Origin: UBA1422 sp041859095
GTDB lineage: Bacteria; Bacillota; Clostridia; Peptostreptococcales; Anaerovoracaceae
NCBI GenBank assembly: GCA_041859095.1
Contig: JBHEKY010000028.1
Span: 124,001-188,000, forward strand
DNA length: 64,000 nucleotides
Reading direction: 5' to 3'
The position numbers and the translations under genes were made by a program. Positions 53,249-62,314 of the stretch are shown one piece after another. A model generated the notes under the pieces. That model was not told where the DNA came from, did no database searches, and saw only the letters and a program-made list of their open reading frames with translations. How positions within the stretch are numbered: the stretch's first letter is position 1; each line of letters begins with the position of its first letter.

Positions 53249-53806
53249 ATGTCAACATTTTTGGTTGACTACGAAAATGTCAACGCCGCAGGATTACAAG
53301 GAATTGATCAACTGATTCAAGAAGATGTCGTGCTGCTATTCTATACAGAAAAGGCGGCAACCCTTCCCATTTCCCTCCACAAAAAAATCAATGCTTCAAA
53401 GGCAAAAACTGATTACTTTGAAGTTGGATCCGGAGCTAAAAATAGTCTGGATTTTCAGCTTTCTTCCTACATCGGCTATTTAATTGCCAAAGATCCCAAC
53501 GAGGATTATTATATTGTCAGCCGTGACACCGGATTTCGTGCAGTAAAAGAATTTTGGGCGAAACGTGATATCAAGATAGACTTGTCAATGAATCTTCTAA
53601 AACAAAGTACGGCAATCATTGAAACCAAACTCAAAGAAATCATTCCGCAGTATGCAGAAGACATTCCTTTGGTGCGGGAGCTCATGGAACGGTATAAGAC
53701 GAAACAGGGTTTGAATAATGCCCTGATCAAAGAATATGGCAGTGAAAAAACCGGCATTCTCTATAAGGCAATCAAACCACTGCTGGGGGATAAAAAAGGC
53801 CGGTAG
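53249..53806 (+). CDS. PIN/NYN-like nuclease domain protein
   Basis: 185-residue protein. The N-terminal FLVDYENVN and spaced acidic residues Asp7, Asp68 (NSLDFQL) and Asp93 (SRDTGF) match the metal-binding site of PIN-like/NYN ribonucleases; STEP YYIVSRDTGFRAV is a typical third motif. The last 60 residues are helical and may bind nucleic acid or a partner. It has a good RBS (AGGAGG) and its own promoter. Target RNA unknown; no antitoxin-like partner is adjacent. Confidence 0.78.
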   Translation: MSTFLVDYENVNAAGLQGIDQLIQEDVVLLFYTEKAATLPISLHKKINASKAKTDYFEVGSGAKNSLDFQLSSYIGYLIAKDPNEDYYIVSRDTGFRAVKEFWAKRDIKIDLSMNLLKQSTAIIETKLKEIIPQYAEDIPLVRELMERYKTKQGLNNALIKEYGSEKTGILYKAIKPLLGDKKGR

Positions 53807-53833
53807 TCCGGTTGGTTTTGAAAGGAGAACACC

Positions 53834-54379
53834 ATGAAATACGCTTTTATATTTGATTGCGACATCCCATCAGGGGAAGATTTTAACTGTCAGGTTGGCT
53901 TCGGTCAGGAAATTTGCTTCGTGGCTGGCGTATCACCCGTTGAAGATGCCATTCCCCTTGCGAAAAGATTGGCTGCACAAGGGTTTGATTCAATGGGGTT
54001 CTGTGGCGCATTCGAAGAAGATATGATTGCAACACTGCAGGAAGCTGTCGGCCCGCAGGTGGGTGTCCACCAGATGCAGTATTTACCGGAACAGTTGGAA
54101 ATGCTCAGCGAAATGAATTCCTTTCGGGAATATGGCGTCCTAATACAAGCGGATGGATTAACTAGCAATGCACGATTTTTACTGAAAAATGATAGCTCAA
54201 ATACTAAGGTATGCTTTGTTCCCAACTGGAATGGTGCAAAAGAAGCAGTCAAGGAATTATTTGAAGAAGGAATCTATTTCATAGAATGTTGTGGATGGTT
54301 CAAAGAGTCTATGATTCGCGACATGATTCATATGACCTGTGGCACCATACCCATTGGCAGCACTGCGTTGGAGAAATAA
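53834..54379 (+). CDS. Conserved protein of unknown function with internal duplication
   Basis: 181 residues, no recognised domain. Two segments are alike: CFVAGVSPVEDAIPLAKRLAAQGFDSMGFCGAFEEDMIATL (about 28-68) and CFVPNWNGAKEAVKELFEEGIYFIECCGWFKESMIRDM (about 126-163), each ending in a Cys-containing GFCGAF/ECCGWF turn, suggesting an ancient tandem of alpha/beta units. The RBS AAAGGAG is good. It follows the PIN-like gene by 27 bases. Confidence 0.7.
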   Translation: MKYAFIFDCDIPSGEDFNCQVGFGQEICFVAGVSPVEDAIPLAKRLAAQGFDSMGFCGAFEEDMIATLQEAVGPQVGVHQMQYLPEQLEMLSEMNSFREYGVLIQADGLTSNARFLLKNDSSNTKVCFVPNWNGAKEAVKELFEEGIYFIECCGWFKESMIRDMIHMTCGTIPIGSTALEK

Positions 54380-54433
54380 TAGCAATCAACAAAGTAGTAA
54401 TCTTACCATTAACATAGAATAAGGAGAAACAAA

Positions 54434-54769
54434 ATGGCCAAACAAGTATTAAAAAATATCAGCAGTGAGGAAGTCATATCACTGGCAGATCAGGTGACCA
54501 TTATGCCCGGGCAAATTGTCAGCAAGACATTGGTCCAAAATTCAGCTGTCAGCATCACGCTGTTTGCATTTGGCAAAGGGGAAGAAATCAGCACTCACGA
54601 ATCGGATGGGGATGCTATGGTCACAATTTTGGAAGGTACCGGAAAACTGACAGTCGATGGCAACGAATATATTGCCAGCGCAGGTGACACATTGATTATG
54701 CCCTCCCGTAAACCCCACGCGGTATACGGTGAAGAAGACTTCAAGATGATGCTGGTAGTGGTTTTTTAG
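54434..54769 (+). CDS. Cupin-domain protein
   Basis: 111-residue small beta-barrel protein. The segments GKGEEISTHESDGDAMVTILEGTGKLTVDG and GDTLIMPSRKPHAVYGEEDFKMMLVVVF are the two cupin motifs, with His and Glu/Asp residues that could bind a metal, though the canonical HxH is reduced to a single His in motif 1. Function is unknown; it is likely a small metal-binding or ligand-sensing protein. AAGGAG precedes the start. Confidence 0.85.
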   Translation: MAKQVLKNISSEEVISLADQVTIMPGQIVSKTLVQNSAVSITLFAFGKGEEISTHESDGDAMVTILEGTGKLTVDGNEYIASAGDTLIMPSRKPHAVYGEEDFKMMLVVVF

Positions 54770-54783
54770 CAGGAGGAGACAAT

Positions 54784-55053
54784 ATGCGCGCAGTCGTAAC
54801 GGTAATGGGAAAAGACCGGTCTGGCATCATAGCCAAAATTTCCGGTGTGCTTTATGAATACAATGTCAATGTGCTGGACATCCGCCAAAATGTCATGGAA
54901 GATATTTTCGCCATGACGATGTTGGTAGACTTAACCAAGTGCAGCGTTGAACTGTCTGAGCTTTCAAAAATCATGGAAGAGACCGGAAACGCCATCGCCG
55001 TTAAGGTGATTATCATGCATGAAGATGTCTTCAATGCCATGCATAGGGTATAG
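54784..55053 (+). CDS. ACT-domain protein, UPF0237 type
   Basis: 89-residue single ACT domain (MRAVVTVMGKDRSGIIAKISGVLYEYNVNVLDIRQNVMEDIFAMTMLVDL), the fold that binds amino acids as dimers. It is followed 10 bases later by a UPF0210 gene. This ACT-UPF0210 pair is conserved across Firmicutes and archaea, so the two probably act together, perhaps in amino acid sensing, but no activity is established. AGGAGG precedes the ATG. Confidence 0.9.
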   Translation: MRAVVTVMGKDRSGIIAKISGVLYEYNVNVLDIRQNVMEDIFAMTMLVDLTKCSVELSELSKIMEETGNAIAVKVIIMHEDVFNAMHRV

Positions 55054-55063
55054 GTGAAGAAGA

Positions 55064-56425
55064 ATGTTAAACACCTTTGACATATTAGAAACAGTTAAAA
55101 TGATTCAGGAAGAAAACCTGGATATCCGAACGATTACAATGGGAGTTTCTCTTAGGGACCTTGCATCGGATGATGTGGGAATTTTGAGCAACAAAATTTA
55201 TGACAAAGTTGCCAGATATGCACAGAACCTAGTCGCAACCGGTGAACAAATCGAACAGGAGCTTGGCATTCCAATCATCAATAAGCGGATATCAGTAACG
55301 CCCATTGCAATGATTGGGGCTACTTGCGCTGCCAAGGATTATGTGCCACTGGCGCGTGCCTTGGATAGAGCGGCGGATGCCACCGGCGTGAACTTTATAG
55401 GTGGATATTCTGCCCTGGTCCAAAAGGGTTTTGCGTATGGGGACGAGATTTTAATTCAATCCATTCCTGAGGCATTGGCCCTAACAAAAGCGGTCTGCTC
55501 CTCAGTGAATGTGGCATCCACCAAAGCAGGCATCAATATGGATGCAGTAGCCTTGATGGGCAGAATTATCAAAGAGACAGCCGGAAAAACAAAGGATGAT
55601 AACTCCATGGGCTGTGCAAAGTTGGTGGTATTCGCCAACGCTGTGGACGACAATCCCTTCATGGCCGGTGCGTTTCATGGCATCGGAGAGCCGGAGTGCG
55701 TTATTAATGTGGGCGTTTCTGGTCCTGGCGTGGTCCACAAAGCAATCCAGCGGGCAGGTCGAGATCGCCCCTTGGATGAAATAGCAGAAATCATTAAAAA
55801 AACGTCATTCAAAATCACCCGAATGGGACAATTGGTGGGAACCATGGCCTCAGAACGTTTGGGCGTACCCTTTGGCATTGTAGACTTGTCACTGGCTCCA
55901 ACTCCAGCAATCGGTGATTCAGTAGCCAGGATTTTGGAAGAAATGGGCTTGGAATGCTGCGGTGCCCACGGGACTACAGCAACTCTGGCACTCCTCAATG
56001 ACGCAGTCAAAAAAGGCGGCGTCATGGCATCTTCGTCTGTTGGCGGATTATCCGGAGCATTTATCCCGGTTTCCGAAGACGAGGGGATGATTGCAGCCGT
56101 TGAATGTGGTTCGCTTACCATTGATAAACTGGAAGCCATGACCGCGGTTTGTTCGGTAGGCATCGATATGGTTGCCATTCCGGGAGACACCTCAGCGGAT
56201 ATTATCTCCGGAATCATCGCGGATGAAATGGCCATTGGTGTGGTCAACTCAAAAACCACAGCTGTGCGGATTATTCCCGCAGTAGGCAAAAAAGTCGGAG
56301 ACCGTGTGGAATTTGGGGGGTTGTTGGGTTCGGCCCCGGTAATGCCGGTGAACACCATGTCTCCAGGAATTTTTATCGCACGCGGCGGTCGAATTCCCGC
56401 GCCCATGCATTCACTCAAGAACTAA
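55064..56425 (+). CDS. UPF0210 (PFL-like, DUF711) protein
   Basis: 453-residue conserved protein of the UPF0210/DUF711 family, distantly related to pyruvate formate-lyase-like folds. Characteristic segments are DIRTITMGVSLRDLASDD, NKRISVTPIAMIGA, GFAYGDEILIQSIPEAL, AFHGIGEPECVINVGVSGPGVV and the Gly-rich C-terminus. No catalytic activity is known. Paired with the upstream ACT protein. Confidence 0.92.
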   Translation: MLNTFDILETVKMIQEENLDIRTITMGVSLRDLASDDVGILSNKIYDKVARYAQNLVATGEQIEQELGIPIINKRISVTPIAMIGATCAAKDYVPLARALDRAADATGVNFIGGYSALVQKGFAYGDEILIQSIPEALALTKAVCSSVNVASTKAGINMDAVALMGRIIKETAGKTKDDNSMGCAKLVVFANAVDDNPFMAGAFHGIGEPECVINVGVSGPGVVHKAIQRAGRDRPLDEIAEIIKKTSFKITRMGQLVGTMASERLGVPFGIVDLSLAPTPAIGDSVARILEEMGLECCGAHGTTATLALLNDAVKKGGVMASSSVGGLSGAFIPVSEDEGMIAAVECGSLTIDKLEAMTAVCSVGIDMVAIPGDTSADIISGIIADEMAIGVVNSKTTAVRIIPAVGKKVGDRVEFGGLLGSAPVMPVNTMSPGIFIARGGRIPAPMHSLKN

Positions 56426-56441
56426 AGAAAGGGACCAAATT

Positions 56442-56786
56442 ATGCTTAGGATTCTAAACATTACTGCACTTGCTTTTTATGCCCTTTGGGGTGTGTTTAC
56501 TCTGGCAATTCGTTTGTTTGCCGATCATCCTGCCGGATATTCTTTAGAATTATTCACTGTAGACATGATGGTATTCTTCTGCCTTATGGCAACTTTGGGA
56601 TTTGTAGCATTGATGCAACAAAAGAAGCTTGGATTATCCTTGATTATGGTGGCGACGGCGGGATTGCTGATTTTGTCTCCTTTTACTGAACAAATTCTCT
56701 TTGTGCCACTCTATGTGATCCTGGCAATCATAGCCTGGCTGATTTTCCGACAAATCGGAAAACCCATTCCCCCTATCAAGAAATAG
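56442..56786 (+). CDS. Small integral membrane protein, unknown function
   Basis: 114 residues with four predicted helices (about 5-25, 36-58, 64-80 and 83-104) and a polar C-tail (RQIGKPIPPIKK). No family recognised. It is 16 bases after the UPF0210 gene and ends that group before the terminator. Confidence 0.7.
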   Translation: MLRILNITALAFYALWGVFTLAIRLFADHPAGYSLELFTVDMMVFFCLMATLGFVALMQQKKLGLSLIMVATAGLLILSPFTEQILFVPLYVILAIIAWLIFRQIGKPIPPIKK

Positions 56787-56851
56787 ACTTGCCACGAACC
56801 TCTGCATCAAAATAGAAGCGGCACCAAACAAATCTATTAGATACATAGAAA

Positions 56852-56886
56852 GCCCCATGGAAAAGCATTTCATGGGGCCTTTTTTA
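56852..56886 (+). terminator. Terminator after the UPF0210 group
   Basis: Stem GCCCCATGgAAA/TTTCATGGGGC (one bulged G; 56852-56863 with 56868-56878), loop AGCA, then CTTTTTT. Confidence 0.88.
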
Positions 56887-56895
56887 AAATATCGA

Positions 56896-57786
56896 TTATT
56901 TTATGTCGCCTTGGCGTGCGGCTTCAATGGCTTTCATGTCAATTTTTTTCATTGGCAGGAATGCCTCCAGAACCCGGCGTGCTTCTGCTCTCGTGCCATG
57001 GAATAAAATGTCATCTAAAAGGGTTGGCGTGATTTGCCAGGAAACGCCGAATTTGTCTTTCAGCCAGCCGCATTGCTCGGCATCGGGAACCGCCGACAAG
57101 GCATTCCAATAATAGTCGATTTCTTCCTGGGTGTCACAATAGACCATTAAGGAAAATGCCTCATTGAAGCTAAAGTCCGCTGGATAACCATTGTCCATGG
57201 CAACAAAGTTCGTTTCGTTAAGGGTGAAGCTGGCATAGTTTATCTTGGCTTCTGGTAGATCGGATTCCCCTTGCTGGTAATGACTGATGAGGTTTACGGT
57301 TCCTCCTTTGAAGACACTGGTGTAAAACGACATCGCTTCCTCGGTTTTGCCACAAACACTTCCACTGAAAAGTAGGCTAGGGGTGATTTTCTGGGAAATC
57401 TTCTCTTCCGTTGAGAGGATTAACTGCCAAGACAGCCCATAACGGTCTTGGGTCCATGCATAGCGTTTGCTGAAAGGGTATTCCCCCAAGGGCATCAAAT
57501 CAGAACCGCCCTGTGAAAGCGCTGCATATTTAAGCTCGACTTCCTCCGCGGTGCTGCAGGCAACCATCAAAGAGATGGATGGGTTCAAACTGAAAAAAGG
57601 TCCTCCGCTAATCGCATTGAACAACTGGCCTTCCAGCTGGAAGCTGAGCATCTCGGCATCTCCTGATGGTGTCCCTTCTAGCACGGTCACATCCAGGACT
57701 TTTGCATCATCAAATATGCCTACATAAAATTGAACGGCTTCTTTCGCATCGTTGTCATACCATAAATTTGGTACAATTCTCTCCAT
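56896..57786 (-). CDS. Two-domain VOC (PhnB/3-dmu-9_3-mt-like) protein
   Basis: 296 residues from ATG 57786 with AAGGAG upstream (a longer frame to 57840 runs into mtbB). Two vicinal-oxygen-chelate units of about 140 residues each: VPNLWYDNDAKEAVQFYVGIFDDAKV...FSKRYAWTQDRYGLSWQL and TPSLLFSGSVCGKTEEAMSFYTSVFKGGTV...CGWLKDKFGVSWQI. Such PhnB-like proteins are of uncertain function despite the methyltransferase name of the domain. It begins 14 bases after the mtbB stop and is on the same strand, so it is probably co-transcribed. Confidence 0.86.
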   Translation of the reverse strand: MERIVPNLWYDNDAKEAVQFYVGIFDDAKVLDVTVLEGTPSGDAEMLSFQLEGQLFNAISGGPFFSLNPSISLMVACSTAEEVELKYAALSQGGSDLMPLGEYPFSKRYAWTQDRYGLSWQLILSTEEKISQKITPSLLFSGSVCGKTEEAMSFYTSVFKGGTVNLISHYQQGESDLPEAKINYASFTLNETNFVAMDNGYPADFSFNEAFSLMVYCDTQEEIDYYWNALSAVPDAEQCGWLKDKFGVSWQITPTLLDDILFHGTRAEARRVLEAFLPMKKIDMKAIEAARQGDIK

Positions 57787-57800
57787 GGCAAACTCCTTCA

Positions 57801-59186
57801 CTATTTTAAAGTTGTTTTTGTTTTGAATTTTTCTACACAATTGATTTGCAGGTCTAATAATTTTGAAAGTCTAACTTTAGCTTCTATACCCCGAGATGCG
57901 GCACCATAACCCATAAATACTGTTCCTATATCCAATTCTTCCCGAAGTTCCCGCATAATGACTTCGTCGCTCAAATCGGGGACTGAAATGCCAAGCTTCT
58001 CGGCAACATATTCTTTTGCTTGAGGCAGTCGCATGCTTTTGGCTAGTTGCACCCTGGCAACCAAGTCTCCTGCAGTGCGGATTCCACCCATTCCTGACGC
58101 TTGACTGTGTACGATGGCCATTCCGGAAGGATCTCCGTAGCCCACCTACAATCCATCTAGCTTTCCAATTTCCGCCATGGCGGTCGAAGCCCTAGATACG
58201 CAGTCGATGGGTGGAGTGATTTGCATCGGCACGCCGCCGACCCCCATCCCTACATTGGCATGAACCGGAATCGGAGAGACTTCTGCTGCATATTTGCACA
58301 TGGTCACTGCCCGTGCAATGTTCCAGGGAAAACTCCGGTTGGAGTTGGTGTTGACCACTACACCGGCCACATTGACCCCGGCTTCTGCCAAGACTTTGCA
58401 TTGTTCGTGGGGATACATCCCGGCAAGCCGCTTCCCTTTATATTTAAGGGAACCATGAAAGCCCAGCACAAATTCTCCGGACATGCCAACCACAATATTC
58501 ATGTTGGGGTAAAGTGCCCGAAGCTTTTCTATGGCATTCAGGCAGGCAAAAAATTCACCATCACCACCGGCAGCGGTGGTATCAAAATTTAGCCCATCAG
58601 CGCCTGCATCATTCATGGCTTTGCCCAGGAGTAAGATGTCCTTCTCCAGCATAGCCGCAGATTCTTCCTGGGAAGCCAGTGCTTCTTTGATTCGTCCTTG
58701 AGGCATGATTTCGGAGGGGTTTTCGCAAGGCCCGTCAGGCTTGGTATAAAGGGGCATGTTGGGCATAAACCCATATAATAGTGCGGGGATTGTGGTCAAG
58801 AGACTTTCTGCTACAGCATATTGTTCTTCCGGCAGGATGGTTTTGACCGTTTTGGCGCTATAGTGTACATAAGCCATTTCAAGGGTGTCCGCCATCAGGG
58901 CACGTTCATAAATCTGCAAAATCTGAGGCATGGCGATGGGGATTCCCAAACGCGTAAACTTCAGGGGCTGGGAATCGTAGGTTAGCACCAACTCATTTCC
59001 TGGTTTCACACTAACGAACTTACGGGGATTACAGATGATGTCCATCAACTGGGCGATTTCATCCGATGTTAAGGGCGGACATTTGGCACGGCTTACGGCA
59101 TCGCGGATACCTTGTTCGATTTCCTCAAGGACTTGTGCTTCGGTCATGGAAATCAATGAACCGTCGCCCATTCTGGTGGCAATCAT
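57801..59186 (-). CDS. mtbB: Dimethylamine:corrinoid methyltransferase with in-frame UAG (predicted pyrrolysine)
   Basis: One gene of 461 residues crossed by an amber codon at position 347 (58146-58148). Upstream, 346 residues carry MtbB features such as FDTTAAGGDGEFFACLNAIEKL and PHEQCKVLAEAGVNVAGVVVNTNSNRSFPWNIARAVTMCKYAAE. Right after UAG, in the same frame, the family sequence goes on: VGYGDPSGMAIVHSQASGMGGIRTAGDLVARVQ...EYVAEKLGISVPDLSDEVIMRELREELDIG. The length and UAG site fit archaeal MtbB (about 467 residues, Pyl near 356), where pyrrolysine presents dimethylamine to a corrinoid protein. No new ribosome site precedes the GTG after UAG. It ends UAG-UGA. RBS AAAGGAGG. No corrinoid or pyl gene is in the window. 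Confidence 0.93.
58146..58148 (-). other. In-frame UAG predicted to encode pyrrolysine
   Basis: CTA on the plus strand, reading ...KLDGL-UAG-VGYGDPSGM... on the minus strand. Conserved MtbB sequence lies on both sides, which argues for recoding, not termination. Confidence 0.88.
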
Positions 59187-59361
59187 AAGGGCCTCCTTTG
59201 GCTTGTCCGAGTGATATCTGATATAGATTTCGATTACTTACTGATACTTCCTATTATCTACGATGATACCCCTGAACGACCTGTTTCGCAATGTGTTTCC
59301 GACCAATTAAATTTGATTGTTTTTGTTGAAAAATACAAGTAAAATAGTGGCATATCATGGG

Positions 59362-59389
59362 TTGTTATTTTAATGCTATATGTTATAAT
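59362..59389 (+). promoter_or_regulatory. Promoter of the nitroreductase gene
   Basis: -35 TTGTTA (59362-59367), a 16-base spacer and an extended -10 TGTTATAAT (TATAAT 59384-59389), 30 bases before the start. Confidence 0.65.
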
Positions 59390-59418
59390 GCTGTGATGAA
59401 GAGGAAGGAGGCATAGTG

Positions 59419-60030
59419 ATGAAGAATCGTATGGATTTGACCGAGGTGATGAAGAATCGAAGGTCAATTAGAAAGCTCACAAAAATTCTAGATTTTGACG
59501 ATCGCATGCTAGAAGGCATTCTCAAAGAGGCCATGTTAGTCCCTTCAGCGTTTAACATGCAAAGCTATCGCATCGTTGCGCTAAGTGGGGAGGGGCATGA
59601 CAGGTTATGGGGCATTGTGGAGGCTTCCCTGTTGGCCAAACTCGGCGAGGAGAGATTCGCCTCAACCAAAACACCCGAAAAAATCAGCGGATTTCGTGGC
59701 GGAAACGGAACCCTTCTTTTCTTTGAGGACCTGGCGGTTGTCGAAGAGAAGGGCGAAATCGCCAAATCCTACAAAGATACTTTCCCTGACTGGTCCGAGC
59801 AGGGTAGCGGTATCATTCAGTATGCAGTTTGGTTGCTACTGACGGAACAAGGAATCAGCGCATCTCTTCAGCATTATCACAAATTGATCGAAGACAAAGT
59901 GAGAGAAGAATGGCACATTCCACCGACCTGGAAACTCATCAGCCAAATGCCTTATGGCAAAGCGGAAGAAACACCGGGTGTCAGGGAATTCATACCCTTT
60001 GAGGAAATGGCCAAGTTCTACTACGAGTAA
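59419..60030 (+). CDS. Nitroreductase-family protein
   Basis: 203 residues from ATG 59419, 7 bases after GGAGG; a GTG one codon earlier is less likely. The N-terminal MKNRRSIRKLTK and LKEAMLVPSAFNMQSYRIVAL are FMN-binding segments of the nitroreductase fold, and the C-terminal half (SEQGSGIIQYAVWLLLTEQGISASLQHYHKLIEDKVREEWHIPPTWKLISQMPYGKAEE) resembles the fungal Frm2/HBN1-like group. It would be a dimeric flavoprotein reducing an unknown substrate with NAD(P)H. Confidence 0.88.
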   Translation: MKNRMDLTEVMKNRRSIRKLTKILDFDDRMLEGILKEAMLVPSAFNMQSYRIVALSGEGHDRLWGIVEASLLAKLGEERFASTKTPEKISGFRGGNGTLLFFEDLAVVEEKGEIAKSYKDTFPDWSEQGSGIIQYAVWLLLTEQGISASLQHYHKLIEDKVREEWHIPPTWKLISQMPYGKAEETPGVREFIPFEEMAKFYYE

Positions 60031-60076
60031 GAGAATCTAAAGACACAGGGGACATAGTCGGGGAGGTACTAAATAA

Positions 60077-62263
60077 ATGAACAGGAGCAAAAACATGATC
60101 CAATTAAAAGTTGCACATACCCCAGGGGTAGAAGAGTATTTTACGAAAAAAAGGGAAAGGGTGCTGATCGGGCAGACAGATTATACAGATATTGCCGCAG
60201 CCGTCCTGACGGACCAAGACTTGGATATCATCGAAGAAATCCATCAGACCATGTTCGGCATCCCCATTTTTGTGTTTTCCGAAACCAGTGAATATGCTTA
60301 TCCCGAGCTACGGGACAAGGTTTATCGATGGATTTATCTGAAGGGATATGACAAAGGAATCTTGGACATCGAAATTGATAACGCAGCGGAGCAATACGAA
60401 CTTCGAACGTTGCCTCCCTTTTTTGAGGCTCTTAACGAATACGTAGCGCTGAAGAATCAACCCTTCAATTGCCCGGGTCATCAAAGTGGCAAGTACTTCA
60501 AAAAACACCCAGCCGGCCGCTACATGTTTGACTTTTACGGCGAAAACATTTTTACATCCGACCTTTGCAATGCTGACGTAGAGTTGGGAGACCTGCTAAT
60601 CCATCAGGGCCCGGCCCAGGAAGCCCTCAAAAACGCATCCAAAGTGTTCAACTCTGACAGCACTTATTTTGTCATGAATGGCACTAGCACCTCCAACCTG
60701 GTGGTTGGAACCGCACTGGTAACCCCGGGCGACTTGGTGCTCTTTGACCGAAACAACCATAAATCCATCTACGATTCCACATTGATCCAGGCAGGCGGCA
60801 AAGCCGTTTATCTAGAAACCTCCAGAAACCCCTGCGGTTTCATTGGTGGCATCGCGGATCATTGTTTGGATGAAGCATACATCAGGCAGCAGATTGCCAA
60901 AGTAGCTCCTGAGAGGGCCAATGATGAACGGCCTTTTAGAATGGCAGCCATTCAGTTGGGCACCTATGACGGTACCATCAGCAATGCTCGCAAAATCGTA
61001 GACCGTATCGGTCATCTTTGCGACTATATTTTGTTTGACTCAGCGTGGGTGGGTTATGAGCAATTTATTCCGATGATGAAAGACTGCTCACCATTGCTTC
61101 TGGACCTGAACGAAAACGACCCTGGTATTTTTGTGACCCAATCGGTTCACAAGCAGCAGGCAGGATTTTCCCAGGCGTCCTACATCCACAAAAAAGATAA
61201 GCACATCATGGGGCAGAAACGTTATCTGGATGACAAACGGTTTAACAATTCCTACCGCTGCCATGCCAGTACCAGCCCATTTTATCCCTTGTTTGTTTCC
61301 CTGGACGTCAATGCTAGAATGCAGGATGGCCCTGCAGGCAGAAGACTTTGGGACGACTGCGTCAAGCTGGGCATCGAAGCCCGGAAGGCGATTTTCCGAA
61401 ACTGCAGTATGCTGAAACCCTTTGTCCCACCTATGGTCAATGGCAAATGGTGGGAAGAATGCGATACCGCAACCATTGCGGCGGACATTAGTTTCTTTGA
61501 ATTTGTACCCGGCGAAAAGTGGCATTCCTTCTGGGGTTACGGTGATAAACAATATTTCGTGGACCCCAACAAGCTAATGCTCACCACTCCTGGTATTGAC
61601 ATCGAAACCGGAGAATATGAGGAGTTTGGCGTACCCGCCACCATTTTGGCCAACTTCCTGCGGGATAACCGAATCATTCCAGAAAAAAATGACTTTAACT
61701 CGATTTTGTTTCTCATGACCCCGGCCGAAAGCAAATCCAAAATGGATCTTTTGGTCGCTAAGCTTACTCAATTCGAAAAGGCAATCGAAAACAATGACCC
61801 TGTCAACAGAGTTTTGCCATATCTATACAGCAAAAATCAGGACAGATATCGAGGCATGGGGATTCGAGAGCTTTGTCAGGAAATGCACGATTTCTACAAA
61901 GGCCATGACGTAAAAACGCTGCAGAAGAAGCTTTTCATGGAAGAATTTTTCCCGGAACCAGCAATTTCTGCATATGATGCGTATAACGAATTGATGAGAA
62001 ACAACGCCAAATTGGTGAAGGTCTCTGATATAAACGGTGAAATTGCATTGGAAGGCGCACTGCCGTATCCGCCGGGCATCTACTGCGTCGCCCCCGGCGA
62101 ACGTTGGAACGAGACTGTCCAAAAGTACTTCTTGATTCTCGAAGAAGGCATCAACCGGTTCCCGGGCTTCGCGCCAGAAATCCACGGTGTCTATCTTGAG
62201 GAAGAAAACGGACTGACCACCGCATTTGGGTATGTGCTGGACAACATGGATGACATGCGATAG
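60077..62263 (+). CDS. Ornithine/lysine/arginine decarboxylase
   Basis: 728-residue fold-type I PLP enzyme of the large bacterial decarboxylase family (SpeF/CadA/AdiA-like). An N-terminal wing domain (about 1-115) is followed by the PLP domain with the cofactor-binding FPCPGHQSGKY equivalent NCPGHQSGKYF, MNGTSTSN, DRNNHKS and Schiff-base Lys359 in TQSVHKQQAGFSQ, then a C-terminal domain (from about 600). It removes CO2 from a basic amino acid to yield a polyamine such as putrescine. Size and the YGENIFTSDLCNADVELGDLLIHQGPA segment favour ornithine decarboxylase, but the substrate is not certain. Confidence 0.92.
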   Translation: MNRSKNMIQLKVAHTPGVEEYFTKKRERVLIGQTDYTDIAAAVLTDQDLDIIEEIHQTMFGIPIFVFSETSEYAYPELRDKVYRWIYLKGYDKGILDIEIDNAAEQYELRTLPPFFEALNEYVALKNQPFNCPGHQSGKYFKKHPAGRYMFDFYGENIFTSDLCNADVELGDLLIHQGPAQEALKNASKVFNSDSTYFVMNGTSTSNLVVGTALVTPGDLVLFDRNNHKSIYDSTLIQAGGKAVYLETSRNPCGFIGGIADHCLDEAYIRQQIAKVAPERANDERPFRMAAIQLGTYDGTISNARKIVDRIGHLCDYILFDSAWVGYEQFIPMMKDCSPLLLDLNENDPGIFVTQSVHKQQAGFSQASYIHKKDKHIMGQKRYLDDKRFNNSYRCHASTSPFYPLFVSLDVNARMQDGPAGRRLWDDCVKLGIEARKAIFRNCSMLKPFVPPMVNGKWWEECDTATIAADISFFEFVPGEKWHSFWGYGDKQYFVDPNKLMLTTPGIDIETGEYEEFGVPATILANFLRDNRIIPEKNDFNSILFLMTPAESKSKMDLLVAKLTQFEKAIENNDPVNRVLPYLYSKNQDRYRGMGIRELCQEMHDFYKGHDVKTLQKKLFMEEFFPEPAISAYDAYNELMRNNAKLVKVSDINGEIALEGALPYPPGIYCVAPGERWNETVQKYFLILEEGINRFPGFAPEIHGVYLEEENGLTTAFGYVLDNMDDMR

Positions 62264-62314
62264 TATAGAACAGATGAGGTACCTTAAGAAAAGATTGCAA
62301 TTCGAAGGAGCAGC

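Noticed and set aside
57801..58145. A separate short gene starting at GTG directly after the mtbB UAG
   Set aside because: It is in phase with the upstream part, has no ribosome site, and its sequence is the C-terminal third of MtbB.
58146..59186. mtbB as a pseudogene broken by a nonsense mutation
   Set aside because: The only stop is UAG at the position where the family has pyrrolysine, and both halves look conserved; still possible if the genome has no pyl genes.
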